DNA of 20,697 nt, taken from a virus. A program made the translations under genes and the position numbers. Under the pieces are notes generated by a model. It did not search any database. It saw only the letters and a list, made by a program, of their open reading frames with translations, and was not told the DNA's origin. The first letter of the stretch is position 1. Each line of letters begins with the position of its first letter. Of the stretch, positions 18,354-20,697 are shown piece by piece. The DNA lies in the IMG/VR virus record IMGVR_UViG_3300044960_000150, positions 1 through 20,697 of that record; one strand, given 5' to 3'.

Positions 18354-20697
18354 GTGTACTCGGGGTACGGCTACTACTCGGGAGTCGAGATCTGGAACAA
18401 CGAGCGCGTGATGGCGTACCTGCGCGGTGCGCCGAACATCGGTGTTCGTCCCTTGAAGCTTCCGTCGCTCTCACTGTCGCGCAACTGCGGGTGCCCCACG
18501 ATCCTGCCATACGTGTGCGATCCCGGGCCGCTGCCCTCGCTCGACTACGTGAGCGCATCAATCGACCCGGCCCCGTGGTTCGACCCCGCGGTTCCCGAAT
18601 CGGCCGACTTCGCTGGCTTGTTCGTCGAGGAGGTCACGCCCTTCGACAGCGTCGTGGACCGCGAGGCCCGCTCGGGGGCAATCCAAGGGGGGTCGCTTGG
18701 GCCGCTTCGGCTCGGGCCGAGGACGTTCACAGTCACGGGCTGGCTCATGGCTCGCACGTGCTGCGCGGCTGAGTACGGTCTGCGGTGGCTGAACGAGGCG
18801 CTGGCACAAACGCAGGGGTGCGTCGACTGCTCGCTGGGTGACTTCTACATGCTGAAATGCTGCCCACCGCCCCAGGACGAGTGTCGGCTGGCCCCGCGGA
18901 GCATCGAGGCAGGTCAGCCTACGGTGCAGTGGAACCTCACGGTGGTCGAGGCGTCGCCGGGCATCTTCGACATCACAATCGACGACTCGGAGCAGGCGAA
19001 CGTCCTGTCCGATCCGCTGGCCGGAGAGAACAACGCGAGCGGTGCGCTCATGGACTGCGTCTTTGCCGGTGGCATCGGGCGGCTGTTGATCCAGAACATC
19101 GGGTCTGGCAGTGAGTACTACCTGACCTTCGACGGATCGACGATCACCGCTGGCCCGAGTGGGCCTTCGGGTGTCGGCTACATGGCGCAATTCACGTTCG
19201 ACACAACGATCTCCGTGAGCTGCCCCGAGGAGCAGCAGGCCATCTACTCGGCGAGAGGAGCCTTGCAGCGATACATCGCAGACACAGGTGGATCCGGCAC
19301 CGTCTTCACGCTCGGCTCGATCGAGTGCATGGAGACGAGGACAGGTGCGCCTGCTACGGACATGGTCCGTGTCATGCACCGCACCGGCCTCGTGTCGGGA
19401 CCGAAGGTGGTCGATCGCTTCGGAACGTGCTGCTCGAACTGCGGCTGCACGATGCTCCGAGTGCAGTTCACTATGGCATCGGAGAGCCCGTACATCTTCA
19501 GCGACATCATGTGGTGCGCCTCGTCGGAGACGTTCCCCGACGAGGAGTTCTGCCTCGATCTCGACCGGATCTGCGAGGACGACTGCGCCGAGACGATCGG
19601 AACGCAGCTGGTCGAGCAGCAGGTGGCGCGGCCGACGTGCGGCGTGACGCTGCGCTATGACGGGTCGTGGTGCGCCTCGGGCTGGGACCCCGCTGAGGAG
19701 TGCCCGCCGCCGGACTGCCTCATTGACATCGTCGGCATCGAGGAGAGCGCCGGTTCGGTCGAGAAGACGCAGAGCTCGGGCAACAAGCCGTGCTACGTGA
19801 CTCTCTTGTCTTCCGGCAAGTGGACTGGTGATGGGTGGGACCCCGCTGACGGGATGCCGCCGGTCGCCTGCGACCTGCGCGTTGGCAACCTCGTGGACTG
19901 CGCCGAGATCCCAGATCCCGACACCTCCTGCCCTAGTGGTCGCGAGACGCGCCAAATCCGGATCATCTGGGATGGTTGCAGCGGTGTGGCGCGGTGGGAG
20001 CCGATCCGCTGGACGGGCTCGCTGTTCGACGCCTGCAAGTGCTACACGATCGCTGAGATCGTGGTCACGGAGCCGCCCGAGGAGGTGGCCGACTGCGAAG
20101 TGCCGCGGGTGTGCCCGGTCGACATCAGATGCGGGCTGGCGTACCGACCGTGGCAGATGACGAGCAGGCAATCGGCGGCAGTCTTCTTCTACCGCTACTC
20201 AGGATCGCCGCCATTCGTGCCCCCGACCACGCCCACCTTCAGCGACGTGCCGAAGACGAACAACTTCTACTTGGAGATCGAGTGGTGCGCCAACGTCGGA
20301 ATCCTCGACGGGTTCGGCGATGGGACGTTCCGGCCGGCTCTGAACATCTCGCGCCGGGAGCTTGCCGTGGGTCACTACCGGGCTGCCGGTAGCCCGCCCT
20401 TTGTGCCGCCGGGTGTCCCGACGTTCAGCGACGTGGGGCTGGCCCACCCCTCCTACCTGGAAATCGAGTGGGTGGCGAACCAGGGGATCATGGTGGGCTC
20501 CGGCAGCGGGACCTTCCGTCCCACGAACCCGATCTCGCGCCGAGACACGGCTGTCACGTTCTACCGGGCGGACGGGAGCCCGGTGTTCTCCCCACCACTG
20601 ATCCCGAGCTTCATTGATGTGCCGAACAGCGACACCGCGTATACCGCGATCGAGTGGTTCTACAGCCAGGGGATCACGACTGGCTTCGGCACCGACC
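18354..20697 (+). CDS. distal/minor tail protein fused to SLH repeats (3' end cut)
   Basis: The frame is open from GTG 18354, three bases after the tape measure stop, to the end of the window (781 codons seen). Residues 1-590 resemble the cysteine-rich distal/minor tail protein that follows the tape measure gene in many actinobacteriophages: YVSASIDPAPWFDPAVPESADFAGLFVEEV, RTFTVTGWLMARTCCAAEYGLRWLNEAL, then cysteine-paired segments (CCSNCGC) and VQFTMASESPYIFS. From residue 594 it changes to S-layer homology repeats: a half unit (RPWQMTSRQSAAVFFYR), a full one at about 628-681 (TFSDVP..GDGTFRP..ISRREL), a second from 690 (TFSDVG..SGTFRPTNPISRRD), and a third (SFIDVP..) cut by the window end. 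SLH domains bind secondary wall polymers, so this is probably an adsorption protein (inference). It has about 36 cysteines. GGGGG upstream may serve as ribosome binding site. Confidence 0.72.
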   Translation, partial: MYSGYGYYSGVEIWNNERVMAYLRGAPNIGVRPLKLPSLSLSRNCGCPTILPYVCDPGPLPSLDYVSASIDPAPWFDPAVPESADFAGLFVEEVTPFDSVVDREARSGAIQGGSLGPLRLGPRTFTVTGWLMARTCCAAEYGLRWLNEALAQTQGCVDCSLGDFYMLKCCPPPQDECRLAPRSIEAGQPTVQWNLTVVEASPGIFDITIDDSEQANVLSDPLAGENNASGALMDCVFAGGIGRLLIQNIGSGSEYYLTFDGSTITAGPSGPSGVGYMAQFTFDTTISVSCPEEQQAIYSARGALQRYIADTGGSGTVFTLGSIECMETRTGAPATDMVRVMHRTGLVSGPKVVDRFGTCCSNCGCTMLRVQFTMASESPYIFSDIMWCASSETFPDEEFCLDLDRICEDDCAETIGTQLVEQQVARPTCGVTLRYDGSWCASGWDPAEECPPPDCLIDIVGIEESAGSVEKTQSSGNKPCYVTLLSSGKWTGDGWDPADGMPPVACDLRVGNLVDCAEIPDPDTSCPSGRETRQIRIIWDGCSGVARWEPIRWTGSLFDACKCYTIAEIVVTEPPEEVADCEVPRVCPVDIRCGLAYRPWQMTSRQSAAVFFYRYSGSPPFVPPTTPTFSDVPKTNNFYLEIEWCANVGILDGFGDGTFRPALNISRRELAVGHYRAAGSPPFVPPGVPTFSDVGLAHPSYLEIEWVANQGIMVGSGSGTFRPTNPISRRDTAVTFYRADGSPVFSPPLIPSFIDVPNSDTAYTAIEWFYSQGITTGFGTD
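20134..20697 (+). repeat. SLH repeat array in tail protein
   Basis: In-frame SLH units of about 54 residues joined by GSPPFVPP-type linkers: half unit from 20134, unit 1 at 20235-20396, unit 2 at 20421-20582, unit 3 from 20607 to the window end. Each full unit has FsDV, the IEW helix, GI..G..DGTFRP and isRr..av..YR. The usual SLH set is three, so the complete protein may hold three units plus the half. Confidence 0.8.

Noticed and set aside
18347-18772. 141-codon + strand frame at the end of the tape measure gene
   Set aside because: Its translation is Arg-rich without motifs, and the overlapping frame from 18354 stays open for 781 codons with clear tail and SLH motifs.
18558-20171. 537-codon open frame on the minus strand
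   Set aside because: Antisense to the distal tail/SLH protein; no domain, no ribosome binding site, Arg/His-rich composition.

Overview
The window looks like the middle of a tailed double-stranded DNA phage genome (siphovirus type), or a prophage of one, from a high-GC actinobacterial host. The signs are high GC, frequent GTG starts, genes packed on one strand with ATGA/GTGA overlaps, cysteine-rich connector and minor tail proteins of the kind seen in actinobacteriophages, a 1971-residue tape measure protein, and a tail protein ending in S-layer homology (SLH) repeats whose spacing resembles actinobacterial SLH proteins. No integrase, repressor gene, terminase, portal or capsid gene is present, so lifestyle cannot be decided here. 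Every convincing gene is on the + strand.

Layout. (1) 1-2512, virion and surface genes: the end of a LamG-like protein, two tiny coupled ORFs (one a four-cysteine peptide), a TagF/TagB-like glycerophosphotransferase, the major tail protein, then a hairpin terminator. (2) 2513-9600, a cassette of small genes and DNA-metabolism genes: several short operons, a beta-class DNA methyltransferase interrupted by a 338-residue intein, a TnpB C-terminal remnant with an IS605-type right-end hairpin, a SLOG/DUF2493 protein, a putative single-strand annealing protein, a HIRAN-domain protein and SSB, closed by a strong intrinsic terminator. (3) 9600-20697, a HicA-like mini-gene and then head-tail connector, cysteine-rich neck protein, gp10-like neck protein, two tail assembly chaperone frames, tape measure, and a distal/minor tail protein fused to SLH repeats and cut by the window end.

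How it works together. The central cassette is divided by recognisable promoters. Two share an A-tract and a GGAAAnnGCTTGACT block; one of them appears leaderless. A perfect palindrome with arms TTGTAGCACG overlaps the promoter of the annealing/HIRAN/SSB operon, and its core TGTAGC-N7-GCTACA recurs just before the methyltransferase, so a single unseen DNA-binding regulator could control both. Two other genes have TAGNCT-GGACGC-ATG, which looks like a leaderless -10/start arrangement. The structural order is unusual: the major tail protein lies upstream of the cassette, while the connectors and the rest of the tail lie downstream.

The most notable points are the SLH-tail fusion, the shared operator, the intein with a decayed LAGLIDADG motif, the TnpB/omega-RNA-like remnant, and the sharp split between cysteine-rich virion proteins and a cysteine-free tape measure.
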